In this document: positions 11,329 to 23,075 of the stretch, piece after piece
How the letters are laid out: each line of letters starts with the position of its first letter
How positions within the stretch are numbered: the first letter of the stretch is position 1
DNA from: Orientallactaga sibirica
Taxonomy: Eukaryota; Chordata; Mammalia; Rodentia; Dipodidae
NCBI GenBank assembly: GCA_036365145.1
Contig: JAEOAD010000035.1
Coordinates: 3,967,501 to 4,031,500 of the forward strand
DNA: 64,000 nt
Direction of reading: 5' to 3'
The notes under the pieces: model-generated
The model's database searches: none
Told to the model about the DNA's origin: nothing
Seen by the model: only the letters and a program-made list of their open reading frames with translations
Made by a program: the position numbers and the translations under genes

Positions 11329-11398
<70 letters not shown>
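11329..11398. repeat. (GT)n(GA)n compound microsatellite
   Basis: About 14 GT units are followed by about 21 GA units, then a short TTGA run. This is likely length-polymorphic. Confidence 0.95.
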
Positions 11399-11402
<4 letters not shown>

Positions 11403-11424
11403 ATTTATTTATTGATTGATTGAT

Positions 11425-12383
11425 TGCAGATCCAGTAAGGGAGAAACTCAGTGGAAGTGTTTTCATGTTAAGAACAGAGATTGGCGATTGGTGGCGACTG
11501 GTCGGGGTTTCAGGCATAGGTTATCAACAAGGTGATTGTTATAAGGAACTATGTCATTTTTACCCAAAGGACAACATTTTAAACAATCATGACAAGAATG
11601 ACCCCTAAACTACTCCTCAGGACATCCAGGTTGGCTCTCCTAGGATTCATGTCCTCCCGCTTTCCCTCCGCAGTCCTCCTCTTAGCATTTTGCCCCTTCT
11701 TCATGCTCTTCTATCTCCCAGTGCAGTGCTATCTGCCTTCTTGTCATGTCAGGGTAATCCATCTGACTGTTTATCCTGCATTAAGCCACTGACCCACCGA
11801 AAGAGTAGTTTCTCACAGCTTGGTGCAGTCAGTACTTTCTTGGACCTTTATCAACCAACCATGTGGACCACAGATAGCATCTGTCCCCCTCCTGGACTAT
11901 TCAAGGACATGAAGGTGTTTTTTAATTGGGATATGCTACGTGTCTAGCACAGTGTTTGCTCATGATGTGCACGTGAGGTTTAAGGACTAACATTTATCCG
12001 ACTTGAAGGGCAGTTGTAGAGATAATTTGCCCAGCAAGAAGGAATCCAGATCATACTGAAGCTACAGTGAGGACCTCATTGCTGCGTTTCTGAAGGAGTG
12101 TGCCTAAATGCTAGGAAAGCTTTCTTACACAAGAAGCACACAGCTTCCTCATGCTGTGTCTTTGGAGGTAGTTGGGTAGCCAGCGTGACTCATAACCATT
12201 GATCTAAGCATCTAAAAGAGTCAGATTTATTTTAGGAGAATCGGTGTCATCTTTTGTAAAAAAGAGAAGTGCACATGTGGCCTTGGCAACATCTTTCACG
12301 AATCTGCCAAATGAATGAAGCTCTGTGGGGTAATCTCGTCCATAACCTCTCCTGATGGGCGTGCAGTCTTTACTATGAGATAG
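11425..12383. other. Unassigned sequence
   Basis: No repeat or gene was recognised. Overlapping plus-strand frames (11420-11947) are short and without family resemblance. Confidence 0.5.
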
Positions 12384-12397
12384 AGATAAGCCACACT

Positions 12398-12448
12398 TTT
12401 TTTTTTTAAATATATTTTTAAAAGATTTTATTTTTATTTATTTATTTA

Positions 12449-12484
<36 letters not shown>

Positions 12485-12634
12485 GGAATGCAAGGGCCTC
12501 TAGCCACCACAAATGAATTCCAGATGCATGCACCACCATGTGCATCTGGCTTAGATGGGGACCTGGAGAATTGAACCGAGGCCTTTAGGTTTTGCAGGCA
12601 AATGCCTTAATCACTAAGTCATCTCTCCAGCCCA
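12398..12634 (-). mobile_element. DIP SINE, antisense, with 14-bp target duplication
   Basis: Inverted DIP: a T-rich tail, a GA tract, 'agggcctctagccaccac', 'CACCATGTGCATCTGGCTTA' and the head 'ccttaatcactaagtcatctctccagccc'. AGATAAGCCACACT is found exactly on both sides (12384-12397 and 12635-12648), which fixes the insertion boundaries. Confidence 0.95.
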
Positions 12635-12649
12635 AGATAAGCCACACTC

Positions 12650-13384
12650 TCTTTCTTGAGAGCTTGTTTGGAGATTCTAGCAAGGGAGTGCAGCTTTTCA
12701 TATACCCTTGACTGAAGACAGATCCTTTTCTATTTGGGGAAGGTCATCCTCCATTCGGGGAAGGTCATCCTCCCTAACAGAGTGCTCAGCTTTGGGAGGG
12801 ACAAGCAGAAAGGGAGGAAGAGGACATCTGCCTAGCCAGCTGGATCAGCAGAATCAATTCTGGCAATCAATGGGGTGACAGATATCCCAGCCAGATTGCC
12901 CTTACCTCCCAGACTTACTTTCTTGACCTCCTGGACACGGTGATGGTTCGTGACACTACTCTATGAAGATGACTCAGTGGCAGGAAGTTAACACAGATGT
13001 GTCTGGGTCCCAAATATCCCTTGAGCAGAATGAGTGGAGGGCTCAAATACCATAGAGTTTTTTCAGTGTCCTTACCAGGATGAGTTAAGTTAAGAAACCG
13101 TCAGTGTAATGAAAGGGCTGAGTTCTGCGTCGTTTGGGTTCTGGCACCAGAGATGCCCATCTCATTTTGGGTTATAGTCAACTCAACCAAATTGCATGGA
13201 TGGTGTCATAGAAGTTTCACTTTAAAACTGGGAATTAAGGAAGTGTGTAATCTAACATCATATTCCACTTGACATTAGATGATGGAGTCTCGCTTTCAGA
13301 GTTTGTACTTGTATGACTTTCAGTCAATATTACTTGGGCTAATGACCTCATTATGAATCAGGGATGATGGTACCAAATAAAAAT
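12650..13384. other. Unassigned sequence with a small tandem duplication
   Basis: 'GGGGAAGGTCATCCTCC' occurs twice in direct succession around 12737-12773. Nothing else was recognised. Confidence 0.5.
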
Positions 13385-13585
13385 ACTATACTGGCATTCA
13401 CTAAGAGCTTCCGATGTGCTGAGCTCTCCTCTGCATGGGCCAGTTCTCCTCTGTGCCTTGGATGCCAGTGTCATTACACAAATGAGGAAATTGACATTTA
13501 CAATGATCTGTCATTTTACAGCGAGGCACAAATAAGGTTAGGGCTTCAATCCAAGGCCTCCTCAATCTGTGATTGAGCTTGTAGC
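13385..13585 (-). mobile_element. MIR SINE, antisense
   Basis: 'CATTACACAAATGAGGAAAT' and 'cattttacagcgaggcacaaataaggttagggcttcaatccaaggcct' follow the inverted MIR order. Two opposite-strand frames in this stretch are by-products. Confidence 0.55.
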
Positions 13586-14829
13586 TCTTTGGATGTTGCA
13601 CTTAATGAAGTGCAATCTTGATGCAAGCATACAGTTACAATGTATGAAGTACTAAATTGTATTTGATTACAAGTTACTTTTGAAAATCACCTCTCTGTAA
13701 CTTCCTTCTGCTTCTTACTTCATATGGATAAAAGCTCCCCCACAAACTGGGTCATAACTCCATGGTTATTGCTTATCCAAGTGTGAAAGGGCTGTTGAAT
13801 GTGACTCATAATTTTAGATGGGACATTTCTGAAGGGACTCAGAGGAGGGAGAGTCAAGGAGCAGGTCCTTGAGGCATCACTTCATGCAAAGCACCATCAC
13901 AAAAATAGCTTATATATGTCTACATGTATACAGATATCCTTCCATGTACAATGAAAAACTTACACATGTTTGTTTTAGAAATAGAAAGTGAAGAAAACAG
14001 ATAAGCAATAAAATAAAATAAAAAAATAAAACTCATATTACTGCAACTTCTTAAACAAAGCGGATCATGAATATTGTTAGAGTTAACATAATAGTTCCCA
14101 TTTATGCAGGCCTGGTGTACCGTGATGGGACAGAACAGAATGACAAACTAACAATATCCACTGGACAGAAGAGAGTAGACCCTCTCTGTTTAACACTATA
14201 TATGGTTCAAGTGGCAGCCTGTTAAATCTCAGAACCAGGTCTTCCTTTCTCCCAATTATTTGTGGCATTCACATATTGGAAATCTCTTTAGTCCCAGGGT
14301 CTCATAGCATTGCATATTCTTGGCCATAGGGGGACCTAGAAAGAAAGTGGAGATGACTTAGTACAAGGTGCCAACACTCCCAGCAAAGAGCACTCCCCAC
14401 GTGTCCTCCAAATGAGCTGGAACATGAAATACTATACATGGTAATGAGTAGGTCCCAGTTGGAGTCTTGTTGGTATAGGTTTAGGTTTTACATACCTCTT
14501 TGATATCTGAGTGATACAATTAAATACTTTATAGATATTAAATAGACCCAATAATTAGTAATTATCACTTTCTATCCAGTGTTCTCTGGAGAAGTTTTTT
14601 TTTTTTTTTTTACAGCTCCCAATCTAAACAAAGATTATCTATATTGCTGAGAAGCAATGATTATAAACTAGGTGGTTTTCTTATCAGCAGATTTAAGCAG
14701 AGCAACCTCTTTCACTTCTTACACAACTCTGTGTAGAAAACTTTTATCATAATCAGATGAAGGATCAGAAGTAACTGGTGATGAATTCTGACTGAGTATA
14801 AGTTTCTTAGATAAATCCTAGATTGGCAG
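13586..14829. other. Unassigned sequence
   Basis: No family was recognised. An A-rich run lies near 14008-14031 and a poly(T) run near 14597-14612. Confidence 0.5.
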
Positions 14830-15581
14830 AATTAATATTGTGACAGTGGCTATATTACCAGAAGTAATGTACAGATTCAGTGCAATCCCCATCAAAATTC
14901 CAATGACATTCCTCACTGAACTGGAGAACTCAATCCAAGAATTCATATTGAAACACAAAAGACCACGAATAGACAAAACAATCAAAGAGAAAGAACAAAC
15001 CTGGAGGCATTACAATGTTTAACTGCAAATTGGACTAAAGAGAGTTAGTGACAAAGATAACGTGGTACTGGTACCAAAACAAACATATAGCCCAATCAAA
15101 GAGAATATAAATAAACCACGTAAGTTTTGACAAGCAAGCCAAAAATATTTAGTGGGACAAAGGCATCCTTACTCCACAAATGGTGCTGGAAAAATTGGGT
15201 ATCCAGCTGCAGAAGAATGAAATTCATTCTGTATCTTTCATCTTGCACAAATATCAAGTCAAAGTGTATCAAAAACTTTAGTCTCAAACCTCAAATCTTG
15301 AAACTGCTAGAGGAAATAATAGGTAATATACTTCACGGTATAAGCATAGAAAGTACTTTTGAACCAAGCTGTAATAGTCCAGGAAATTATTTTCCTGTGC
15401 TATTTTAATAGCCTCAAGAATTAACAATGGAATTACATGAAATTAAAAAGTTTCTACATAGCAGAAGAAATCATTACCAAAGTGAACAGACAGCTTTTAG
15501 AATGGTAGAAAATTGTTGCCAGATATACTTCAGGCAGGGATCTAATATCTAGAATTAAAAAGGATTGGCAAAAATTAAAGC
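14830..15581 (+). mobile_element. L1 LINE, end of ORF2 (first part)
   Basis: The text translates, with frame breaks, like the C-terminal region of L1 ORF2. The frame at 14840-15022 contains '[19 protein letters not shown]' followed by an '[12 protein letters not shown]' stretch, the usual 'aipik.pmtff.ele' motif. Multiple stops and shifts show a dead copy. The element continues after two inserted SINEs at 15952. Confidence 0.9.
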
Positions 15582-15800
15582 CCGGTCTGGAGAGATGGCT
15601 CAGCTGGTAAAGGTGCTTGCTAGGAAAGCCTAATAGTCTGTGTTCATGTCCCCAGTATCCACATAAAGTCACATGCAAAAGTGACACATGCATCTGGAGT
15701 TCCTTAACAGTGGTATGAAGCCCTGGGGTACCCATTTCCTCTCTCTCTCATTAATATTCTTTCTCTCCCTATCATGCTCTCTCTCTCCTTGAAAATAAAT
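15582..15800 (+). mobile_element. DIP SINE inside L1
   Basis: The head 'GTCTGGAGAGATGGCTCAGC' is followed by 'gtaaaggtgcttgctaggaaagcc', 'catctggagttccttaacagtgg', a CT-rich tract and 'aaataaataaatg'. It interrupts the L1 ORF2 copy. Confidence 0.9.
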
Positions 15801-15805
15801 AAATG

Positions 15806-15950
15806 AACCATTAGTGCATGCCTTTGATCTCAGCACTTGGGAAGCAGAGGTAGGAGGATTACTGTGAGTTTGAGGCCTCCCTGAGACTGCATAGTGAATT
15901 CCAGGTCAGCCTGGGCTAGAGCGAGACCCTACCTCGAAAAACCAAAAAGG
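15806..15950 (+). mobile_element. B1 SINE, 5'-truncated, inside L1
   Basis: It starts at 'gtgcatgcctttgatctcagcacttggg' (first bases missing) and contains 'cctgagactgcatagtgaattccagg' and 'CTGGGCTAGAGCGAGACCCT'. It follows directly on the DIP tail. L1 sequence resumes just after it. Confidence 0.9.
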
Positions 15951-15951
15951 A

Positions 15952-16790
15952 AAAACAATGGCCAATAAGCATTTTAAAAAGTGTTCAACACCCCTAGCCA
16001 TCAGAGAAACGCAAATTAAAACTACTTTGAAATACCATCTCACTCCAGGCATAATGGCTATCATTAAGAAAGCTGACAACGAATGTTGGAGAGGGTACGG
16101 GAAAGAAGGAATCTTTATACATTGCTGATTGGAGTGCAAACTAGTACGGACATTATGGAAATCAGTATGGAAGTTTCTCAAAAAATTAGAAATAGAACTG
16201 CCATACGACCAGCACTACTACTGCTGGGCATGTACCCTATAGACAACACTCTACTACAGAGATATTTGTGCATCCATGTTTATTGCCGTTCTACTACAAT
16301 AGCTAGGAAATGGAGCCAGCTTAAATGCCCATCAACAGAGGAGTAGATAATAAAAATGTAGTACATATACACAATGGATTGTTACTCAGCAGTAAAGAAA
16401 AGCAAAATCACGAAATTTTCAGGAAAATGGATGGATATGGAAAGAATTGTATTAAGTGAGGTGGTCCAAACTCAGAAAGCTCCAGACTGCATATTCCCTT
16501 TCACATGTGGATCCAAGCTCATCATGTTTACATGCATGAGTATCAAGAGCAGCAGGTGTGGGTAAAGCTAAAAAGCTAGGAGGGTGACCAAACGTGTGCA
16601 ATAAGAGATGAAATGGAAGTGGGTAGGGAAGGGCAAAAGGACCCATGTGGCATATAAACAAAAAGGGGGAAATACAAAAAGGATAGAGGTATATGTAGGG
16701 GAGAGGGAAGAATTGCAAACAGATTGTGTTTGAAAATGCCTTAATGAACGATAACTAATATGCTGTATGCTAACCTCAAAAGAAAAGAGG
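15952..16790 (+). mobile_element. L1 LINE, ORF2 end and 3' region (second part)
   Basis: L1 text resumes with 'aatggccaataagcat', passes through 'ctgcatgtaccct'-type ORF2 sequence, and reaches a frame at 16374-16565 with 'KFSGKWMDMERIVLSE', the usual L1 'k..gkwmdme.ivlse' end. A purine-rich 3' region follows to about 16790. Stops throughout show it is inactive. Confidence 0.88.
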
Positions 16791-16934
16791 TCATGGAGCC
16801 AGTAATACTGTGTGAGTGGAGCTGGGGCATCTGTAAATGAGGAATGAGGAATGAGGCTATTCCTGAGAACTGGACAAACTGTTCCCTTCTGGAGAGAGTT
16901 GCCAATAAAATAAAACAAAACAAAGGTAAAAATA

Positions 16935-17410
16935 ATCTCTTCTGCCTATAGGTGCTTTAATTCTACACAAAGGAGTTCAAACAGCAAAAATGCTGGGTTA
17001 AAGGACATGTAAATTTCAAATTTTGATTGATAACACACATTTGCTTTCCAAAAAGTTTGTGGCAACCCAATTGCTCTTTTCTACCCTGTCACCCTTTTGG
17101 TAATGCGTGGGGAGCCCATTTCCTTGCATCCTCACCAGTGCTATGGTTTGAAATTTTGTCAATGTGGTGAAAACATGCATTCCATCTTTATTGACATTTC
17201 TCTTACCATTCATGACATTGAATAATTATTTTTCCATCTATTAGTATTCTCAAAATTTATTTCTCTGAACTTCCTGTTCTTATGCTTTATCCATTTTTCT
17301 ACTGACTCGTGTTTTTATTCCGATTAATTTTAGGTGTTCCTTGTATACTAGGGATTACTTTGTCACTAGGCTGAAATTATTTGTTCTTCTAATTTATTGC
17401 TTGTATATTG
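16935..17410 (-). mobile_element. Old L1M LINE fragment, antisense
   Basis: It shows the inverted older-L1 word order: 'aaaaatgctgggttaaagg', 'tttccaaaaagtttgtggcaaccc', 'cctcaccagtgctatgg', 'cattgaataattatttttcc' and 'taggtgttccttgtatacta'. It covers the same part of L1 as the fragments at 21045 and 56455. Confidence 0.65.
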
Positions 17411-17689
17411 ATCTGTTAATTTTTAGATAGTCAACATTGTATTCAATATTTAGCTTTCAATGTTTTTGTTATGGAAGAAATATGATTTCACATTAAACCT
17501 TCAAATGACACAGTGAAGTGTGGAATAAGGAACAAAAGCCTCCTCGTGGTTGAATTTGTTAGGTCAGCATCCCAGGGGTCCTCATGCAATGGCTTCTTCT
17601 TTATCAGTTTGGAATTTTTTGCGTGTCATATAAGTCTCTCTCTCTCCCTCCCTCGCCCTCCCTTTTCCTCTTTCTCTTATCACTAACGT

Positions 17690-18000
17690 TTACTCAGCAC
17701 CTAATATATTAGAAGCTGTTCCAGGTAGTATAGATACAGGCTTAAACTCAGCAAAGTTTCCGCTTTGGGCACTTATATTGCAATGGTGGTCAATATTAAA
17801 TAAGTAAGTAGATAAAATAATTCATTTCCAATAATGTTAAGCTCAGCAAAGAAAATAAAGTTAGTGTTAGAACACAGGAAACATTGTGGGATGGAACATT
17901 ATTTTAGAGAGTATAAGGAGATTTCTTTTAGAGATAACTATTTAGTAGAGATCTGAGAGATGGGACTAGGCAGTGTGTGTTTAATTGCTCAATATCATTT
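17690..18000 (-). mobile_element. L2 LINE 3' fragment, antisense
   Basis: 'TTTACTCAGCACCTAATATA', 'agaagctgttccaggtagtatagatacaggc', 'aataagtaagtagataa' and 'agatctgagagatggg' follow the inverted L2 3' end. A CT-rich run (about 17636-17675) precedes it. Confidence 0.55.
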
Positions 18001-18776
18001 CCATTTGATGATAAGATAGAACACGTAGATTTATCAGTGCATGTAGATTTACTTGAATGGGAAGTTTATGTTCTGCTCACACAAGATGGTTAGCTTCAGT
18101 TTTCTGTAGAAGACATTTGTCTCTTGCAGTCATAACACACTTAGGGCTACATTCGCTTGATCACTTGATGGGGGTTATTTCCGAGTCTCTCCACTAACCA
18201 AACTGGAGGTATGGGAGGTGGTCTGGGCAAGAGTTCTCACCAAACAAATCACTTTATTGGCAGGGGCACTTGTTGAATGTTCCGGCTCAGGAAAGGTTGA
18301 AGCTGCCTATGGCTGTTTAGCCAGCTTATTTCTAGCTCTTGTGAACATGGATATTTAAGCGGCAACTATTTTCAGGCTGAAAGCAAACAGCTTAAAATTC
18401 TTCTTTTCCCTCAGGTATGGCCACTTTGAGAAAACAGAAGTTCCTGTGGTGACAAAAAGGGTCAGTTGGCTAACTAGGCATCTCTTGGTTGTGGTTCAGA
18501 GAGCTGGGCCTGGTTTCTGGGAAAGCAAGCAATGTGGAAGTGATTCTCTCCTCTCATGCTATCAACACTAACAGCTTCGCCTATTTAAAGGAGGAAGGAG
18601 AAGTCTAAGCTGCTCAGTGTGGAGGTTATCTGTGCATTCCTGCTCTTCAGCTTCAGATCTCCTCTCCAGTGACTTGTGGAGAGTGTGGGATTGCTGTTGT
18701 GAACAAGCAAACAGTCGACTTACAGCAGATACAGTATCATGCATTGTTCCATAGCTACCATTTCCCGCTCTGAGAG
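18001..18776. other. Unassigned sequence
   Basis: No repeat or gene was recognised. It shows ordinary unique-looking composition. Confidence 0.5.
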
Positions 18777-18855
18777 GGGTGGGGATGTGGCTCAGTGGTC
18801 GAGCACCTGCCCAGCATTCAGAAGGTCTTGGCTTCCATCCCTAGTACCCCAGAAT
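18777..18855 (+). mobile_element. ID-like tRNA-derived SINE
   Basis: 'GGGGATGTGGCTCAGTGGTC' followed by 'gagcacctgcccagcattcagaaggt' and 'ttccatccctagtacccc' matches the ID monomer, derived from tRNA-Ala. It lacks a clear A tail and is not a functional tRNA. Confidence 0.8.
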
Positions 18856-19780
18856 CTCTCTGCTCTGACGGGCCTCAGTATGTGCCCTTGGGTCATGTCT
18901 TCAAAGCAATCTGTTTCAGGCTGAGGTGGCTATGCTGTAGAAATGTCGTAGAAGATTTGTCTGTCACTCTGGTAGACCTGGACAGTACCAGGTGTAGTTG
19001 GGTAGTCAAAACTCTAATGAACTTCCTTTATTACAACAAGCAGGGGAGCAAAATGATCTTGGGGAGATGTGCTGCAGACTTCTTAACAACACCCTGGGAT
19101 GATAACACATGTTCAAACCATAAGAGTCACTGATCCAGGTGAAGGATGGTTTGTGTTCACCTGATCATCAATCCCCTCACTCTGTGGGTGTGGGGCAGGT
19201 TAAACCCGTCAGGAACGAAGATCAGTGGAGTATCTAAATGCAGGTCTCTCATAGAGGGGCTTGGTTAATACGTAGGATCATTGTGAGTGTGTGCGTGGTG
19301 GGGGAGGGTGGTTGAGGAGATATGGAAATGGCAAGACAGCCAAAAACCAAAGGGCATGGTTCCTTCTTTAAGGAAAAATGGACTACTGTGAACTAAATTT
19401 AAGATGTTTTTAAGGAAATGTGCTAGCAATGCCTAATACACATGTGCCTTAGACACATGGATTTGAAAAAGCGAAGGTCTACACAGAATACTAATTTGTG
19501 ACATCTGGATTGGTCAAGAAAAAACATCCCAAGAAGGTGATGAGGCAGAGAAAGGGCATTTCTCCCAGAAAGGGGAGTGTGTAGGTGGGCCAGCAATGTG
19601 TATAAGGGGGTAACAGTTGCTGTGAGGAGACAGGGGTGAGGGAGGCAGGGACCTTTCTCAGTGCCAGTGATTCTGAGTGGTGCTGCTTTTCAAAGTCAGG
19701 TGTAAGATGAGGCTGTGTGTATGTGTCTGGGAATTTGTTCGTCTTGCTGGAGTTGTCTCACACCAGGGACGATAACCAGC
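18856..19780. other. Unassigned sequence
   Basis: No repeat family was recognised. The frame at 18795-19133 starts inside the ID element and shows no homology. Confidence 0.5.
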
Positions 19781-19782
19781 AA

Positions 19783-20190
19783 TTTCTAAGCCCTTATTGT
19801 GTCACATACGGTTCTAAATGTGAAGTTTGGAGCCACTTGTCTTATCTTCAGAATACATGGGCATTACTAGATGATAGGATAGTCACTTTCCTTTCATATA
19901 AAGGATGCATCCTTCAGGTTGAGTTAGGTTATGATACATAACGAACAGTCCTCAAACCTCAGTGGGTTCAAATGGAAATTGTGCTGGATCAGACATGGGT
20001 TGATATTATACAGGGACCGATGAGGGGGTTCCATCTTGAACTACGCTTTCATGATCTGTGGTGGGGAAGAGCATCTGGTCAACTGGACGTGATGCATGGC
20101 ATTTCTGCTCACTTTTCATTAGATGAAGTCAGTTGGCTATGCCTCCCTTTAGAGAGAGCGAGGAAGGGAATGTCTAGCGTGTAACTGGGA
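19783..20190. mobile_element. Possible ancient repeats (MIR-like, then unassigned)
   Basis: 'TTCTAAGCCCTTATTGTGTC' with 'acggttctaaatg' is like an inverted MIR/L2 end. 'ACAGTCCTCAAACCTCAGTG' and the following 200 bp resemble an old mammalian repeat that begins 'aacagtccccaaacctcagtgg'. Neither is certain. Confidence 0.35.
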
Positions 20191-20227
20191 GGAGAGAATA
20201 TTTGTGAAAGGTCCTTTTTTTTTTTTG

Positions 20228-20515
20228 GTGCCAATGTGCGTGTATGTTCATGTGGGTAGAGGCCAGGGGACAGCCTCTGGTGTTATCCTCAGATACATGG
20301 GTTACATTTTTTTTTTTTTTTTGAAATAGGATCTCACAACATTGGCCTGAAGCTCACCCAATGGCTAAGCTTGCTTGCCAGGGAATCTCAGGAGTCCCCC
20401 TTTCAACATCTCCTCAGTTCTGGGGTCCCAGGTGCAAGCCACCATGCTGAGCATTTCCACATGGGTACTGACAGAGAACCCAGGTCCTCATGCTTGCGAG
20501 CTATCTCCCCAGCTC
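20228..20515 (-). mobile_element. B4-type SINE, antisense
   Basis: A TG-containing start is followed by 'gtagaggccaggggacagcctctgg', a poly(T), 'GAAATAGGATCTCACAACAT', 'tggggtcccaggtgcaagccaccatgctgagc', 'cccaggtcctcatgcttgc' and 'gagctatctccccagctc'. Confidence 0.85.
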
Positions 20516-21044
20516 TGTGGGTAATCTTAAGCTGACTACAATGAACCTGAGGCATAAATAATAGAGGTGTGACAACTAGGTGTTTCTGTAGTCCTTTCTT
20601 CTGCAGGACCTACGTTTTGTTGTGGAGGTCACCTGGGGAAGGAAACTGACAGCTCTGGAAGGTGGACAGGATTATTATCAGGGATGAGACTCACTCACTT
20701 ATTGACTGCTGTTCTCTGACTCTGCATTGTAGCGAGCAGCAGTCTTTGCACGAATTGTTTTATAGGACAGCCACGCATGAGGTGATGAGGGACAAGCAGA
20801 AAGGAGTTATGGAACCTAGAAACATTCTCCACTGATACCTCAGAAATCCCTATGGAATGTGGGATCTAAATGTGCAGAAAATAGTTGTTTTAGGCCATTA
20901 AAGGGAAGTTGCCCACAACCAGGTTTTTTTTTTTTTTTCCTGAAGCTTCCTATTTTTTATTTTCACCTGACTGTACACTGTGAACATCTGTAAAGGGCAG
21001 AGCATAAGAGACTTACTTATTTTGTAATCATCTGCAAACCATAT
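20516..21044. other. Unassigned sequence
   Basis: Only a poly(T) run near 20925-20938 stands out. No gene or repeat was recognised. Confidence 0.5.
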
Positions 21045-21640
21045 CTAAAAGTGACAATTCCATGTCTCCATTGCAGATGGATGCCAATTGCTTATATTTA
21101 TTTTTATCCAAGAACGGCCACAGTACACATCTTTATATTTAACTTTTTAGAAAACATTGTAATATTTTTGTGTAGGGAAGGTACGAGAATATCTTCAAGT
21201 GGAATTTCTGAGTCATTGATGATGACGTACACACGTGAACTTTGAATAAATGCTATGAAATTGCCCTCTAAAAAGTTCACAATGTTTATCCCTCCCAACA
21301 GTGCATGGAAATGTCCATCTTTACCAAGAGTGAGTGCTGTAAAGTTCTTGCCAGTGAGGCGGGTGAAACGTGTCACTCGTTCATTTCTACGTGCCTTTCT
21401 TTGCTATTACTAATGCCAATCATTCTTTTGTTGCACAGTTAGCATGCAGAGTTCTCCTTCTATGACTTCTCTGCCTTGTTGGTGTTTTAATTGGATTGCT
21501 TTCTTATGTTCTAAGGGTAGGGGCTTTTCTATTTCCTGAATATTATGTTCTCTCTGCTATCAGTGTTAAAATATTTCCTTCTAGTTTCCTGTGTCATTCT
21601 GTTTTGGTCATGCATATATTCCTTGGTATTGCTCAGGTAT
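21045..21640 (-). mobile_element. Old L1M LINE fragment, antisense
   Basis: 'AAGTGGAATTTCTGAGTCAT', 'gaaattgccctctaaaaagttcacaatg', 'tccctcccaacagtgcatgg' and a later 'ttaattggattgctttctta' follow the inverted older-L1 order. The opposite-strand frame at 21104-21376 is incidental to it. Confidence 0.65.
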
Positions 21641-21682
21641 AGCATTAATGCGATGATTTATAATGTACATTCTGGCTTGTAG

Positions 21683-21713
<31 letters not shown>

Positions 21714-21926
21714 ACAGAATACTAATGTGAATATTTCCTTATATTATTAAATGTCATTAGTCAATGTTTTGGAATATTTCAATAATGTTTTGGTATCACT
21801 TAGATATCATTTAAGATACTCGGAAGTTTGGGATTTGCCACTATGACAAATCTTATTTACTCAACATTAATTAATTAAACTAATCCTTACCTCACCAATC
21901 ATGAACTTCTGTATTGGGGAAGACAG
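21641..21926. other. Unassigned AT-rich sequence
   Basis: Contains a T-rich run (about 21688-21715). No family was recognised. Confidence 0.5.
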
Positions 21927-21933
21927 TCCTAAA

Positions 21934-22166
21934 AAATGGGCTGGAGAGATGGCTTAGTGGTTAAAGCATTTGCCTGCAAAGCCAAAGGATCCCACTTCGA
22001 TTCTCCAAGACCCACATAAGCAAGATGCACAAGGGGGTGCATGCATCTGGAGTTCATTTGCAGTGACTAGATGCCCTGGTGCCCCCATTCTCTCCCTCTG
22101 TCTCTCTCTTTGCCTCTTTCTCTCAAATAAATAAATAAAATATATTTCAAAAAACTTTAAAAAAAA
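21934..22166 (+). mobile_element. DIP SINE, with 7-bp target duplication
   Basis: The head 'GGGCTGGAGAGATGGCTTAG' is followed by 'tttgcctgcaaagcc', 'GCACAAGGGGGTGCATGCAT', 'ctggagttcatttgcagtg' and a CT tract, then AAATAAATAAATAAAA. TCCTAAA flanks both ends (21927-21933, 22167-22173). Confidence 0.95.
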
Positions 22167-22173
22167 TCCTAAA

Positions 22174-22489
22174 TATGTAGAGGGCAATTTAATGGGCACG
22201 ATATATACACTTAATCAAACAACAGTAGTCACGCCCCTCCTTGAGTGTATGGTCTCCTTAGCCATGGGCTTGTTTCGAGGTTTTCACACCAGGCATGAAT
22301 TCCCTCCACGCAGCAGGTCTCAATCCAACCAGAGCAGTTGTTTACCCCCAAACAGTCATGTCACTATTGCACCAACAGGCATATCTTGCCTGGATGGTTG
22401 GTCAGTTGTGCCGCTCACAGGTTCCACTGCAAATATGTATGTTTATGTCCATAGATGAATGACGCTCTTGCCTTTGGATAAAGGAGCTT
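22174..22489. other. Unassigned sequence
   Basis: A frame at 22192-22458 spans it but has no recognisable homology. No repeat was recognised. Confidence 0.45.
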
Positions 22490-23075
22490 CCGTTTGCAGG
22501 TGGCAGTTATACTACAGAGACTCAAAACTCATCGAATTGCTGAAAATAAGTGACTGTGGAGTGCTCAATTGTGAATGAGACATCTCTATCATACCCTCCA
22601 AGGCCCAGGAAGCAAAGCAGAAAAAGGGGCAGGAAGAATGTAAGAGCCAGAAATGGGGAAAGACTGCTGTGGAATGAAGCCTCCTGGACAGAACAAGGCC
22701 ATTGCATGTACGACCTCATGGTGCTTGCCCTTACGTGTACAAGACCTGTGCAAGACTGACCCAGTCAACGTTCTGTCAAGGATGTCTTAGCAGTTAAACG
22801 TGGCTGGGGAGCAGGAGACATTTTCTACAGTATGATAGTCACTGCAGAGTAATTCCCCATCCATCCTCATGCAGGAAACCCTGGTTAAACTCAGTGGGAT
22901 GGACAGAGAGAGAGAGAGAAGGAAAGAATAAAAAGGACATTAAGTTTGGAGAGGGATTAGTTCGGAAGAAGAAGAGGTTCAGTTTGAGGGGCACCTCAAA
23001 GGAGGGTTAAGAGAAAATAATGGGAGATTATGATCAAAATACATTATATTCATGTATAGAATTGCCAACAAAAAC
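22490..23075 (+). mobile_element. L1 3' end (lineage-specific)
   Basis: 'GAGACTCAAAACTCATCGAA', 'caattgtgaatgagacatctctatc', 'ctccaaggcccaggaagcaaag' and the terminal 'GATTATGATCAAAATACATT' with 'atattcatgtatagaattgcc' are the rodent L1 post-ORF2 text and tail. It shares word order with the copy at 39195. Confidence 0.75.

Noticed and set aside
14830..16790. Active L1 retrotransposon
   Set aside because: ORF2 is broken by stops, shifts and two SINE insertions, and no ORF1 lies upstream.
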